NCBI RefSeq assembly: GCF_016862375.1
Contig: NZ_BOMV01000056.1
Location: 62,001-126,000 of the forward strand
Direction: 5' to 3'
From: Paractinoplanes rishiriensis
GTDB lineage: Bacteria > Actinomycetota > Actinomycetes > Mycobacteriales > Micromonosporaceae
DNA length: 64,000 bases
The notes beneath the pieces are model-generated. The model had not been told where the DNA came from and did not search any database. It worked only from the letters and a program-made list of their open reading frames with translations. A program made the position numbers and the translations under genes. Shown piece after piece: positions 24,431-32,356 of this stretch; within the stretch, counting starts at the first letter, position 1; each line of letters opens with the position of its first letter.

Positions 24431-25699
24431 ATGCTGCGGGGCCGGATCCGTACACCCGAGTTGTACCGGCTGGTGACGGCCGGGCTCGTGCTGCTGGCAG
24501 TGGCCACCGGTGCCGCCGCGCTGGCCGCCGAGCGGCACCGGTCGGCGCTGCTGGCCGACATCACCGCGGTCAGCGGCCCGCTCAGCGTCGGCGCCCAGGA
24601 GCTGCACCGGTCGCTGGCCGACGCCGACGCCACCGCGGCCACCGCGTTCCTCACCAACGGGGTGGAGCCGGCCGCGCTGCGGCAGCGCTACCTGGACGAC
24701 ATCGCCCGGGCGAGTGCGGCGCTGGCCGTGGCGCTGCGCGACGCCGACGACGCGGACGCGGCCCGGCTCGCCCGGCTGGCCGACCAGTTGCCGGTCTACA
24801 CCGGGCTGGTGGAGACCGCCCGGTCGTACAACCGTCAGGGTCTCCCGCTCGGCGGCGCGTACCTGCGCGAGGCCTCCGCGCTGATGCGCGAGGTGTTGCT
24901 GCCGGCCGCGCAGGAGTTGTTCGCCGGCGCCCAGAGCCGGCTGATCGCCGCGCAGCGGTCGGCGGCCGGCTTCCCGGGAGGGGTGCTGCTGCTCGGCCTG
25001 GTTACCGTCGGCGCCCTGGTGGCCGCGCAGGTGTTGCTGGCCCGCCGCACCAACCGGGTGTTCAACCCGGGGCTGGTCGCCGCGAGCCTGGTCGCGCTGC
25101 TCGCGCTGGCCTGGCCGGCGGTGGCGCTCACGGTGGCGGCCGGCCAGGTCGGCGCCGGTCACCGGGACGGCTCGGCGCTGGTGTCGCTGCTCGCCGACGC
25201 CCGCCGCACCGCGTTGCAGGCGCGGGCCGACGAGGCGCTCACGCTGATCGCCCGCGGCAACGGCGCCGCCTTCGAGAAGGACTTCGACGCCATGCTCACC
25301 GGCCTGATCGGCCCGGACGGCCGCACCGGGCTGCTGCTGCGGGCCGGGGCGCAGGCACCGGCCGCGGCCGACCGGGCGGTCATCGAGGAGGCCCGCGGCG
25401 CCGCCCGCGACTGGCGGGAACGGCACCGCCGGGTCCGCGCGCTGGACGACGGCGGCAACTACCAGCAGGCCGTCGCCACGGCCACCGCCACCGGCCCGGA
25501 CAGCCCGGCCGCCGCGTTCGGCCGGCTGGACGCCGCGGTGAGCCGGGCACTGGAGACCGCCAACCGGCGGGTGGACCGGCAGGCCGGCGACGCCGGCGGC
25601 ACGCTGCGCGGTCTCGCCGCCGGGCTGGTGCTGCTCACCGCCGGCCTGGTGGCAGCGGTGCTGCTGGGGTTCCGGCCGCGGATCGGAGAGTACCGGTGA
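24431..25699 (+). CDS. GlnX-like four-helix membrane sensor
   Basis: 422 aa. Membrane helices near residues 14-34, 178-200, 208-235 and 393-415 enclose two extracellular helical domains (about 35-177 and 236-392; for example LHRSLADADATAATAFL and DARRTALQARADEALTLIARG), resembling paired four-helix-bundle sensor modules. This is the architecture of mycobacterial GlnX, which links the amino-acid lipoprotein GlnH to kinase PknG. The next gene is GlnH-like and starts within this stop (GTGA), supporting the call. No pknG follows. Confidence 0.75.
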   Translation: MLRGRIRTPELYRLVTAGLVLLAVATGAAALAAERHRSALLADITAVSGPLSVGAQELHRSLADADATAATAFLTNGVEPAALRQRYLDDIARASAALAVALRDADDADAARLARLADQLPVYTGLVETARSYNRQGLPLGGAYLREASALMREVLLPAAQELFAGAQSRLIAAQRSAAGFPGGVLLLGLVTVGALVAAQVLLARRTNRVFNPGLVAASLVALLALAWPAVALTVAAGQVGAGHRDGSALVSLLADARRTALQARADEALTLIARGNGAAFEKDFDAMLTGLIGPDGRTGLLLRAGAQAPAAADRAVIEEARGAARDWRERHRRVRALDDGGNYQQAVATATATGPDSPAAAFGRLDAAVSRALETANRRVDRQAGDAGGTLRGLAAGLVLLTAGLVAAVLLGFRPRIGEYR

Positions 25700-26676
25700 G
25701 GACGCGTACGGCGGCCGTCGTGGCCGCGCTGCTGCTGACCCTGCCCGCGGCCGCCTGCGCCGGCGACGACCGGTCCCGGGAGCCGGCCGGTCCGGCACGG
25801 GCGGTGCTCCCCCGCCCGCAGAACGTGCAGGATCCGGCCGAGGTGCCCAGCGCCGGTCCGGCGCCGGACTGCGTGCCCCGGGCCAGCCTGCGCCCGCCCG
25901 CCGCACGGCCGCGACCGGGCCGGATGCCGGCCGGCAGCACGATGGCCCGGATCGCCCAGCGCGGCCGCCTGCTGGTCGGCATCGACCAGAACGCGTACCT
26001 GTTCGGCTTCCGCGACCCGGCCACCGGCGACCTGGCCGGCTTCGAGGTCGACATGGCCCGCGAGGTGGCCCGCGACCTGTTCGGCGACCCGGCCCGGGTG
26101 CAGTTCCGGGCGATCACCACGGCCGAGCGCATCCCGGTGCTCCAGCGCAACGAGGTCGACCTGGTGATCCGGACCATGACGATGACCTGCGAGCGCTGGG
26201 CGCAGGTCAGCTTCTCCACCGAATACCTGGAGTCCGCGCAGCGCCTGCTGGTCCGCAAGGGCGACGGCATCCGCGAGTTCGCCGACCTGGCCGGCCGCAA
26301 GGTGTGCGCGACCCGGGGCAGCACCGCCATCCGCGGCATCGCGGCCCAGCCGTCCCGCCCGGTGCCGGTCAGCACCGACAGCACCCTGGACTGCCTGGTG
26401 CTGCTGCAACAGGGCCAGGTCGACGCGGTCTCGACGATCGACGTGCTGCTGGCCGGCCTGGCCGCCCAGGACCCGACCACCGAGGTGGTCGGCCGGCCGG
26501 TGTCCGACGAGCCGGCCGGCATCGGCATCGCCCGCGACGCCCCCGACCTGGTCCGCTTCGTGAACGGCACGCTGGACCGGATCCGCGCGGACGGCACCTG
26601 GCAGCGCAGCTACGACCGCTGGCTGGCGCCCCGGCTGGGGCCGGCGTCACCGCCGGCCCCGGTCTACCGGGACTGA
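25696..26676 (+). CDS. GlnH-like amino-acid-binding lipoprotein
   Basis: 326-aa lipid-anchored receptor. Signal peptide with lipobox AAAC (Cys21), a long Pro-rich tether to about residue 75, then a family 3 solute-binding fold: LLVGIDQNAYLFGFRDPATGDLAGFEVDMAREVA, DLVIRTMTMTCERW, VCATRGSTAIRGI, and a C-terminal DGTWQRSYDRWL. Family 3 receptors bind glutamate, glutamine or aspartate. Its GTG overlaps the GlnX stop by four bases. There are no permease genes, so it is likely a sensor, not part of an importer. It overlaps the convergent MIP18 gene by 13 bp. Confidence 0.85.
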   Translation: MRTRTAAVVAALLLTLPAAACAGDDRSREPAGPARAVLPRPQNVQDPAEVPSAGPAPDCVPRASLRPPAARPRPGRMPAGSTMARIAQRGRLLVGIDQNAYLFGFRDPATGDLAGFEVDMAREVARDLFGDPARVQFRAITTAERIPVLQRNEVDLVIRTMTMTCERWAQVSFSTEYLESAQRLLVRKGDGIREFADLAGRKVCATRGSTAIRGIAAQPSRPVPVSTDSTLDCLVLLQQGQVDAVSTIDVLLAGLAAQDPTTEVVGRPVSDEPAGIGIARDAPDLVRFVNGTLDRIRADGTWQRSYDRWLAPRLGPASPPAPVYRD

Positions 26677-27323
26677 TACCTGGTCCGCAGCAGGCCGCGG
26701 CACAGCGACGCGTTGCCGTCGATGCTGACCCGGACGGTACGGGCGAACCGCAGCCACACCGGCAACGCGTCCGGGGCCAGCGGGGCGCCGGAGCCGTCGC
26801 ACAGGGCCAGATCGGTCACCAGGCCGAGCCGGGCCCGGCGGCGGGCCACCCCGGCCGCGGCCGCCGGGGCCAGCCGGGCCGCCTCGGCGAGGGTGAGCGC
26901 GACGAGCGCGGCCGGGTCGCTCAGCTGCGGGGCCACCTGCCGGGCCAGGCGTTCCTGGGCGGCCACGTGGGCCTTGCGTTCGAAGATGCGGCGCAGCTCG
27001 GTCAGGTCCGGGTCGAGGCCGTCGGCGGCGAAGGCGGTGCTGAAGCTGCCCGCCGCGTTGATCTCGTCGGCCGCGAAGTGGTCGAGCAGAAGCACCCGCG
27101 GGTCGGTCACGCCGGGCAGGGCGGCCAGCGCGTCGCGGGCGTCGGCCACCATCAGCCAGGCGAAGTTCGGGGCGCAGAAGTACGTCGGCAGGCGCAGTTC
27201 GACCACCACCGCCGGGTCCACCCGCACCGACTTCACGAAGCCGAGTTCGGTGACGGGGCGGTCCAGTTCCGGGTCGACCACCCCGGACAGTGCCGCCCAC
27301 ACCGCGTCGTGCGAGGCGGTCAT
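26664..27323 (-). CDS. MIP18/DUF59-family iron-sulfur assembly-like protein
   Basis: 219 aa. The N-terminal DUF59 domain (about 1-100) shows VWAALSGVVDPELDRPVTELGFV and TYFCAPNFAWLMVADARDAL, with the conserved Cys. The C-terminal half is helical and unassigned. Larger proteins of this kind are encoded in propane/acetone monooxygenase (SDIMO) clusters next to amidohydrolase and alcohol dehydrogenase genes, exactly the neighbours here. GAGGAGG lies 7 nt before the ATG. It is the last gene of the three-gene unit, 85 bp after the amidohydrolase. Confidence 0.8.
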   Translation of the reverse strand: MTASHDAVWAALSGVVDPELDRPVTELGFVKSVRVDPAVVVELRLPTYFCAPNFAWLMVADARDALAALPGVTDPRVLLLDHFAADEINAAGSFSTAFAADGLDPDLTELRRIFERKAHVAAQERLARQVAPQLSDPAALVALTLAEAARLAPAAAAGVARRRARLGLVTDLALCDGSGAPLAPDALPVWLRFARTVRVSIDGNASLCRGLLRTRYQSR

Positions 27324-27408
27324 GCTGTGCCCTCCTCAGGCATGCCCTTCCGGCCCTCGCCTCCAGCGCCGTCCGCAGGTCCGGCTGGGTGCCGCTCGGT
27401 GCAGGCGG

Positions 27409-28440
27409 TCATGCTGGAGCCGAACCGATCGCCGGGCCGCTGGTCACCGGCTCGTCGACCACGTCGAACTCGCCCGGGACCTTGATGTCGTAGAGGCGTG
27501 CCGCGTTCAGGCCCAGGATCTTCTTTTTGATCGCGGGGGTGAGCACGCCGTACTCGCTCTGCATGTCCTCCGGGATCTGGAAGTCGACGAAGCGCTCGAT
27601 CAGCCACTTCGGCTGCCAGATCGCGTAGTCGCTGCCGAACAGGATGCGGTTCTCGTCGAGCCAGTAGAGCAACTCGCCGATGATCTGGGCGAAGTAGCGC
27701 GGCCGGGAGTGGATGAACGGCATGGCCACCGCGAGCCCGCCGTACACGTTCGGCTCCTGGGTGGCGATCCAGCAGAAGTCCTCGAGCCGGGGCAGGCCCA
27801 CGTGCTCCACGATGAACCGCAGGCCGGGGAAGGCGGTGGCCGCGTCGTCCACGTCGGCCACGTCGAAGGCGTCCCGGTTCATCGGGTAGACCGTCGGGCC
27901 CTTGTGCACATGAATGTTGCGAATCCCAAGATCAAGACATTTTTCCAGATAGCGGTACGCCCACGGGTCGCTGAGCTTCCATCCTTTGCTGTCCCCCTTC
28001 CACTCGGCCGTGTAGAGCTTCACGCCCTGGAACTGCCAGCGCTCGTGCTGCCGTTCCAGGGTGGCCAGCCCGGCCTCGCCGTCGCGCGGGTCGAAGCGGC
28101 CGTTCACGATGAACCGCCCCGGGTGCCGCTCGGCCATCTCGCCGTTCTGGTCGGTGGTGTTGAAGCCGTTCACGTACCAGTCGGTGAGGTAGGTGGACTG
28201 CAGGATCGCGACGTCGTCGTAGCCCACCTCGAACAGGTCGTGGATCATGCGCTCCTCGGGGTAGCGCTCGAACTCCTCGAGGGTCCACTTGTATTCGTCC
28301 GGCGACAGGTTGGCGTGATAGTCGTAGAAACACTTGATGAAGCCCTCGCCGTACCGGTTGATCTGGTTGGCCGGGCTGCCGTCCCAGAAGTGGGTGTGGC
28401 CGTCGACGACGAAATAGCTCTGTCCGTCCTTGCTGTACAT
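27409..28440 (-). CDS. Amidohydrolase family protein (SDIMO-cluster type)
   Basis: 343-aa TIM-barrel hydrolase of the amidohydrolase-2/decarboxylase group. The metal site motif is VVDGHTHFW near residue 13, with later HVHKGPTV, IVEHVGLPR and ILFGSDYAIWQPKW (Asp). Members of this subgroup accompany binuclear-iron alkane or ketone monooxygenases and may act in metal-centre assembly, though their true role is unsettled. The ATG is overlapped by the alcohol dehydrogenase stop (TGATG). Confidence 0.87.
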   Translation of the reverse strand: MYSKDGQSYFVVDGHTHFWDGSPANQINRYGEGFIKCFYDYHANLSPDEYKWTLEEFERYPEERMIHDLFEVGYDDVAILQSTYLTDWYVNGFNTTDQNGEMAERHPGRFIVNGRFDPRDGEAGLATLERQHERWQFQGVKLYTAEWKGDSKGWKLSDPWAYRYLEKCLDLGIRNIHVHKGPTVYPMNRDAFDVADVDDAATAFPGLRFIVEHVGLPRLEDFCWIATQEPNVYGGLAVAMPFIHSRPRYFAQIIGELLYWLDENRILFGSDYAIWQPKWLIERFVDFQIPEDMQSEYGVLTPAIKKKILGLNAARLYDIKVPGEFDVVDEPVTSGPAIGSAPA

Positions 28441-29438
28441 CAGGGCACCAAGATTCCCCGGCCGCGTAACCGGCCGGCTTCGAGATCGTCAATGGCTTCG
28501 TTGACCGCCGCGAGCGGGTAGGTCTTCGTGTGCAGGGTGACCCGGCCCTGCGCGGCCAGCGTCATCAGCTCGTCGAGGTCGTTGTACGAGCCCACGAGGT
28601 TGCCGACGACGTTGCGCTCGGTGGAGATCAGGTCGATGGTCGGGATGTCGACCGTGCCGCCGTACCCGATCACGAAGTAGCTGCCGGCCCGCCGGGTGAC
28701 CGCGAGGCCCTCCTTCTCGGCGCCCTGCTCCCCCACGAAGTCGAGCACCACGTGCGCGCTGTCGTGCAGGCCGGCGGTGTTCGCGAAGGTCTCGTGCGCG
28801 CCGAGCCGGGTGGCCAGTTCCCGGGCGGCCTCGTTGGGGTCGACCACCACGATCCGGGTCGCGGTCATCGCGGCCAGGCACTGGATGCCGATGTGCCCCA
28901 GCCCGCCGGCGCCGATCACCACGCAGGTGGTGCCCGGGTACAGCAGCGGGACGGCCTTGCGCACGGCGTGGTACGCGGTCAGCCCGGCGTCGGCCAGCGC
29001 GGCCACCGCGGCCGGCTCCAGCCCGTCCGCCAGCTTCACCACCGAGCGGGCGCTGGTCAGCAGGTACTCGGCCATCCCGCCGTCGCAGTCGATACCGGGG
29101 AAGCGCGAGTTCTCGCAGTGCACGTCGTCGCCGGAGCGGCAGGCCCGGCACAGCCCGCAGGTCACCAGAGGGTGCAGGATCACCGCGTCGCCGGCCGCGA
29201 CGTTGGTCACCGCGCTGCCCACCTCGCGCACCCAGCCCGCGTTCTCATGCCCGATCACGTACGGGAGCTGGACGCCGGACTTCTCGGCCCACTGACCCTC
29301 GACGATGTGCAGGTCGGTGCGGCACAGCCCGGCGGCGCCCACCTGGACCAGGACGTCGAACGGCCCGGTCACCCCGGGTTCGGCGATCTCGTCGACCGAG
29401 GGTCGTTTGCCATAGGAGTGCACCCGGACGGCCTTCAT
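28440..29438 (-). CDS. Zinc-dependent NAD alcohol dehydrogenase
   Basis: 332-aa medium-chain dehydrogenase. Catalytic zinc ligands: Cys in GLCRTDLH, His-Glu in GHENAG, and a distal Cys. The structural zinc site is CGLCRACRSGDDVHC. The Rossmann motif is GAGGLGHIG, and Asp in VVDPNEAA suggests NAD. First gene of the ADH-amidohydrolase-MIP18 unit, where it would oxidise an alcohol such as propanol. ATG 29438 has GGAGG 8 nt upstream; a longer in-frame ORF has no ribosome site. Confidence 0.92.
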   Translation of the reverse strand: MKAVRVHSYGKRPSVDEIAEPGVTGPFDVLVQVGAAGLCRTDLHIVEGQWAEKSGVQLPYVIGHENAGWVREVGSAVTNVAAGDAVILHPLVTCGLCRACRSGDDVHCENSRFPGIDCDGGMAEYLLTSARSVVKLADGLEPAAVAALADAGLTAYHAVRKAVPLLYPGTTCVVIGAGGLGHIGIQCLAAMTATRIVVVDPNEAARELATRLGAHETFANTAGLHDSAHVVLDFVGEQGAEKEGLAVTRRAGSYFVIGYGGTVDIPTIDLISTERNVVGNLVGSYNDLDELMTLAAQGRVTLHTKTYPLAAVNEAIDDLEAGRLRGRGILVP

Positions 29439-29596
29439 CGGCTTCGCCTCCTTCGCAGGTTCGATGCACCGACCCTGCAAGCACCCGACCCGCCGTGACA
29501 GAGCGCGTTCAGATGATGACAACGCCCGCTCCCCCGCGCCCGACTCCACAGTGGGACGGCGCGCGGCCGTACCAGCGGAACGGCATAATCGATCGA

Positions 29597-29860
29597 GTGA
29601 CGAATTACGAATACGCGCGGTTGGAGTACCGCGCGGCCGGCACTCTCGGCGCCGACCGGTTCCAGGACTGGGCCGCCACGTTCCACCACCCGGGCGGGGT
29701 GCTGCGCTGGGGCACCGACGAGCGTTTCGACGACCTGCGCCACCTCAACCGGGCCGGTGCCGCCGGCTGGTGCGCCTACAACCGGCACGCCATCCACGTG
29801 ATCAACGAACCACACCGGCTGAGCAGCGTCACGTACTCCATGCGCCGTCCGGTCCCCTAG
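29597..29860 (+). CDS. Small conserved-looking hypothetical protein
   Basis: 87 aa if started at GTG 29597 (TNYEYARLEYRAAGTLGADRF...). No family recognised. It has many aromatic residues (WAATFHHPGGVLRWG, WCAYNRHAIHVIN) and reads as a compact beta-rich domain. CATAAT lies 8 nt upstream of the GTG with no ribosome site, so the transcript may be leaderless. It ends 10 bp before smpB. Confidence 0.55.
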   Translation: MTNYEYARLEYRAAGTLGADRFQDWAATFHHPGGVLRWGTDERFDDLRHLNRAGAAGWCAYNRHAIHVINEPHRLSSVTYSMRRPVP

Positions 29861-29863
29861 TCT
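29858..29863 (+). promoter_or_regulatory. -10 box TAGTCT of smpB, leaderless
   Basis: TAGTCT is followed by 7 nt and the GTG start of smpB; no ribosome site is present. Confidence 0.5.
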
Positions 29864-29870
29864 TTGGCGT

Positions 29871-30350
29871 GTGGCCAAGGAGACCGGGCGCAAGCTGATC
29901 GCCTCGAACAAAAAGGCACGGCACGACTACGCGATTCTCAAGACGTACGAGGCCGGCATCGTGCTGGCCGGCACCGAGGTGAAATCGCTGCGGGAGGGCC
30001 GCGCCTCGCTGGTCGACGCGTTCGCCCAGGAGCACGAGGGCGAGATCATGCTGTACGGCCTGCACATCGCCGAGTACGGCTTCGGCAGCTGGACCAACCA
30101 CGCCCCGCGCCGCACCCGCAAGCTGCTGCTGCACAAGGTCGAGATCAACAAGATCCTCAGCCAGCTGCGGGACGGCAACGGGCTCACCCTGGTACCGCTG
30201 TCGATGTACTTCAGCGAGGGCTGGGCCAAGGTCGAGCTGGGCCTGGCCCGCGGCCTGAGGTCGTACGACAAACGCCAGGTCCTCGCCGAGCGCGACGCGC
30301 AGAAGGAGATCGCCCGCGAGATGGGCCGGCGGCTGAAGGGCCGGCGTTAG
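29871..30350 (+). CDS. smpB: SsrA-binding protein SmpB
   Basis: 159-aa RNA-binding partner of tmRNA in trans-translation. Diagnostic blocks: IASNKKARHDYAILKTYEAGIVL, GTEVKSLREGRASL, YGLHIAEYGFGSW, RTRKLLLHKVEI, and the positively charged C-terminal tail (AEREAQKEI-like AERDAQKEIAREMGRRLKG). Full length. The ssrA gene, often downstream of smpB, is not seen in this window. GTG start directly behind a -10 box. Confidence 0.97.
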   Translation: MAKETGRKLIASNKKARHDYAILKTYEAGIVLAGTEVKSLREGRASLVDAFAQEHEGEIMLYGLHIAEYGFGSWTNHAPRRTRKLLLHKVEINKILSQLRDGNGLTLVPLSMYFSEGWAKVELGLARGLRSYDKRQVLAERDAQKEIAREMGRRLKGRR

Positions 30351-30353
30351 AGT
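30348..30353 (+). promoter_or_regulatory. -10 box TAGAGT, leaderless
   Basis: TAGAGT overlaps the smpB stop and lies 7 nt before the ATG of the editing protein, which has no ribosome site. Confidence 0.45.
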
Positions 30354-30360
30354 TCGTCGC

Positions 30361-31098
30361 ATGGCCGAACGTCTGGACTGGATCGACCCGACCCTGCGCG
30401 AGTGGGACTGCACCGTGGTGTGGTCCGACCCGGCGGACCCCGAGGCGGGCATCGTGCTCGACCGGTCCGCGTTCTACCCGGGCGGCGGCGGCCAGCCGCC
30501 GGACCACGGCGTGCTGCTCTGGGAGGGCGTGCAGACCCGGATCGTGGACACCCGCAAGGGCGACGCCAAATGGCGGGGAGACAGTTACCTGATCCCGGCG
30601 CCGGGTGACCCGGTGCCGGCTGCCGGCACCACGGTCCGCGGCGCGATCGACGACGAGCGCCGCAGCTCGCTCATGCGCACCCACTCCGGCCTGCACATCC
30701 TGTGCGGCACGGTGTTCCGCGACTTCAACGCGATGGTGACCGGCGGCAACATGCAGCCGGGAGAGGCCCGGATGGACTTCAACCTGCCCGAGGTGCCGCC
30801 CGGCTTCAAGCAGACCCTCGAGGACACGGTGAACGCCGAGATCGCCGCCGACCGCAAGATCGTGGCGCGGGTGCTGCCGCGCGCCGAGGCGCTCGAGATC
30901 CCCACGCTGATCCGCACCCAGGACGCGCTGCCGCCGATCGACCACCCGGAGATCCGGGTGATCGACATCGTCGGCCTCGACGTGCAGGCCGACGGCGGCA
31001 CGCACGTGGCGTCCACCGCGCAGGTGGGCCGGATCCAGGTGGTCAAGGTCGAGAGCAAGGGCCGGCAGAACCGCCGGGTGCGGATCCGCCTGGCCTAG
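30361..31098 (+). CDS. Alanyl-tRNA editing protein (AlaX-like)
   Basis: 245-aa free-standing homologue of the AlaRS editing domain, which hydrolyses Ser- or Gly-tRNA(Ala). It has the N-terminal beta-barrel start SAFYPGGGGQPPDHG, the zinc motif HxxxH in MRTHSGLHIL, and the second half-site in VQADGGTHVAS. At this place AlaRS has Cys (CGGTH); here it is Asp (DGGTH), so zinc would be bound with one different ligand. Starts 10 bp after smpB from its own apparent promoter. Confidence 0.85.
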   Translation: MAERLDWIDPTLREWDCTVVWSDPADPEAGIVLDRSAFYPGGGGQPPDHGVLLWEGVQTRIVDTRKGDAKWRGDSYLIPAPGDPVPAAGTTVRGAIDDERRSSLMRTHSGLHILCGTVFRDFNAMVTGGNMQPGEARMDFNLPEVPPGFKQTLEDTVNAEIAADRKIVARVLPRAEALEIPTLIRTQDALPPIDHPEIRVIDIVGLDVQADGGTHVASTAQVGRIQVVKVESKGRQNRRVRIRLA

Positions 31099-31104
31099 CG
31101 CCCG

Positions 31105-32214
31105 CTACTCGACGCCGTAGCGGTCGCAGAGCTTGGCGTACTTGCCGGTGCACAGGTCCTTCTTGGCCACGAAGCCGTCGGCCACCACATTGCGCACCGT
31201 GGTGATGTCGATGGACTCCGGCGGCAGCTTGGCGAACCGCACGTACGCCCCCGACTCCGGGTCCTTGATCTGGCTGGTGACCACCGGCTCCTGGCCCTTG
31301 AACAGCTGGACCGCGAGGCTGGCCGCGGTCTCCGCCTCCGGCTTGATCTTCTTGTAGATGGTCATGCACTGGTCGCCGGTCAGGATGTTCCGCAGGCCCT
31401 CGACGGTCGCGTCCTGGCCGGTCACCGGGACCTTGCCGTTGAGGCCCTTCTTACGCAGCACCTTGATCACGGCGCCGGCCAGGCCGTCGTTCGCCGCCAG
31501 CACCGCGCTGATCCTGGGCTGCTGCTGGATCATCTGCTCGAAGATCTTGCCGCCCTCTTCGTTGTCCCAGTCCGGCACCGACTGGTCCGGGCCCTTGGTG
31601 TACTCGGCGTTGTCGTACCTGGGTTGGAGCACCGAGGTCGAGCCGGCCTTGAACAGGGTGGCGTTGTTGTCCGTCGGCGAGCCGTTGAGCTCGGCCACGA
31701 CCGGGTTCCGCACGCCCGCGTCGGCCAGGCATTTCGTGAGGCCGTACGCCTGCAGCTCGCCGACCCGCTCGTTGTCGAAGCTGACGTAGTAGTTCGCCCC
31801 GCCGTTGAGGGTGAGCCGGTCGTAGTCGATGGTCGGGATCTTCTTGGCCCTGGCCTTGTCGAGCACAGCCTTGCCGGTGATCGAGTCGAGGTTCGCGATG
31901 ATCAGCACCTTGACGCCGCCGTTGATCATCTCTTCGCCGATCCGCTGGAACGCGGCCCGGTCGCCCTCGGCGTTCTTGATCTCCACCGGCACCCCGGCCG
32001 CGTCGAACGCCTCCTTGAGGAACTTGGGATCGTCGGTGCCCCAGCGCTGCGAGCTCTTGGTGTCGGGCAGGATCACGCCCACCCGGGCCTCGCCCGAACT
32101 GCCGCTGGTGGTGGTGCTACTGGCCTCGCTTGATGAGTCAGCATCGTCACACGCTGTCATGCCGCCTGACGCCATCAGTCCCACCGCGGCGACCGCCAGC
32201 AGCTTCTTCCGCAT
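31105..32214 (-). CDS. Sugar-binding lipoprotein, XylF-like (orphan)
   Basis: 369-aa extracellular receptor of the Peripla_BP_4/ribose-xylose type. Lipobox MTAC (Cys22), a Ser/Thr tether, then ARVGVILPDTKSSQRWGTDDPKFL, NLDSITGKAVLDKARAKKIPTIDYDRL, VLAANDGLAGAVIKVLRKKGL, and VTGQDATVEGLRNILTGDQ, all typical of D-xylose binding protein. No ATPase or permease gene is next to it, so it must pair with a transporter elsewhere. It is convergent with the editing gene (6 bp apart). Confidence 0.88.
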   Translation of the reverse strand: MRKKLLAVAAVGLMASGGMTACDDADSSSEASSTTTSGSSGEARVGVILPDTKSSQRWGTDDPKFLKEAFDAAGVPVEIKNAEGDRAAFQRIGEEMINGGVKVLIIANLDSITGKAVLDKARAKKIPTIDYDRLTLNGGANYYVSFDNERVGELQAYGLTKCLADAGVRNPVVAELNGSPTDNNATLFKAGSTSVLQPRYDNAEYTKGPDQSVPDWDNEEGGKIFEQMIQQQPRISAVLAANDGLAGAVIKVLRKKGLNGKVPVTGQDATVEGLRNILTGDQCMTIYKKIKPEAETAASLAVQLFKGQEPVVTSQIKDPESGAYVRFAKLPPESIDITTVRNVVADGFVAKKDLCTGKYAKLCDRYGVE

Positions 32215-32356
32215 CTTCGAGAGTTCCTCTCAAATGGATCACGACCTGTGGGTCTGCAAGGTTACCCCCGAGTATGCGACGGCACGACACGCGCGGGCGA
32301 ATAGTTCATTTTCCTACGCATTTACCCCTGCCGACTACCCACCGTGGCCTCGGACC

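Noticed and set aside
30351..31104. tmRNA (ssrA) next to smpB
   Set aside because: The downstream sequence is fully taken by the alanyl-tRNA editing gene; no tRNA-like ends or tag frame seen.
31105..32214. Reading the XylF-like protein as part of the nearby ABC transporter
   Set aside because: The neighbouring ABC genes encode an exporter with a YtrA regulator; they are a different class and separately transcribed.
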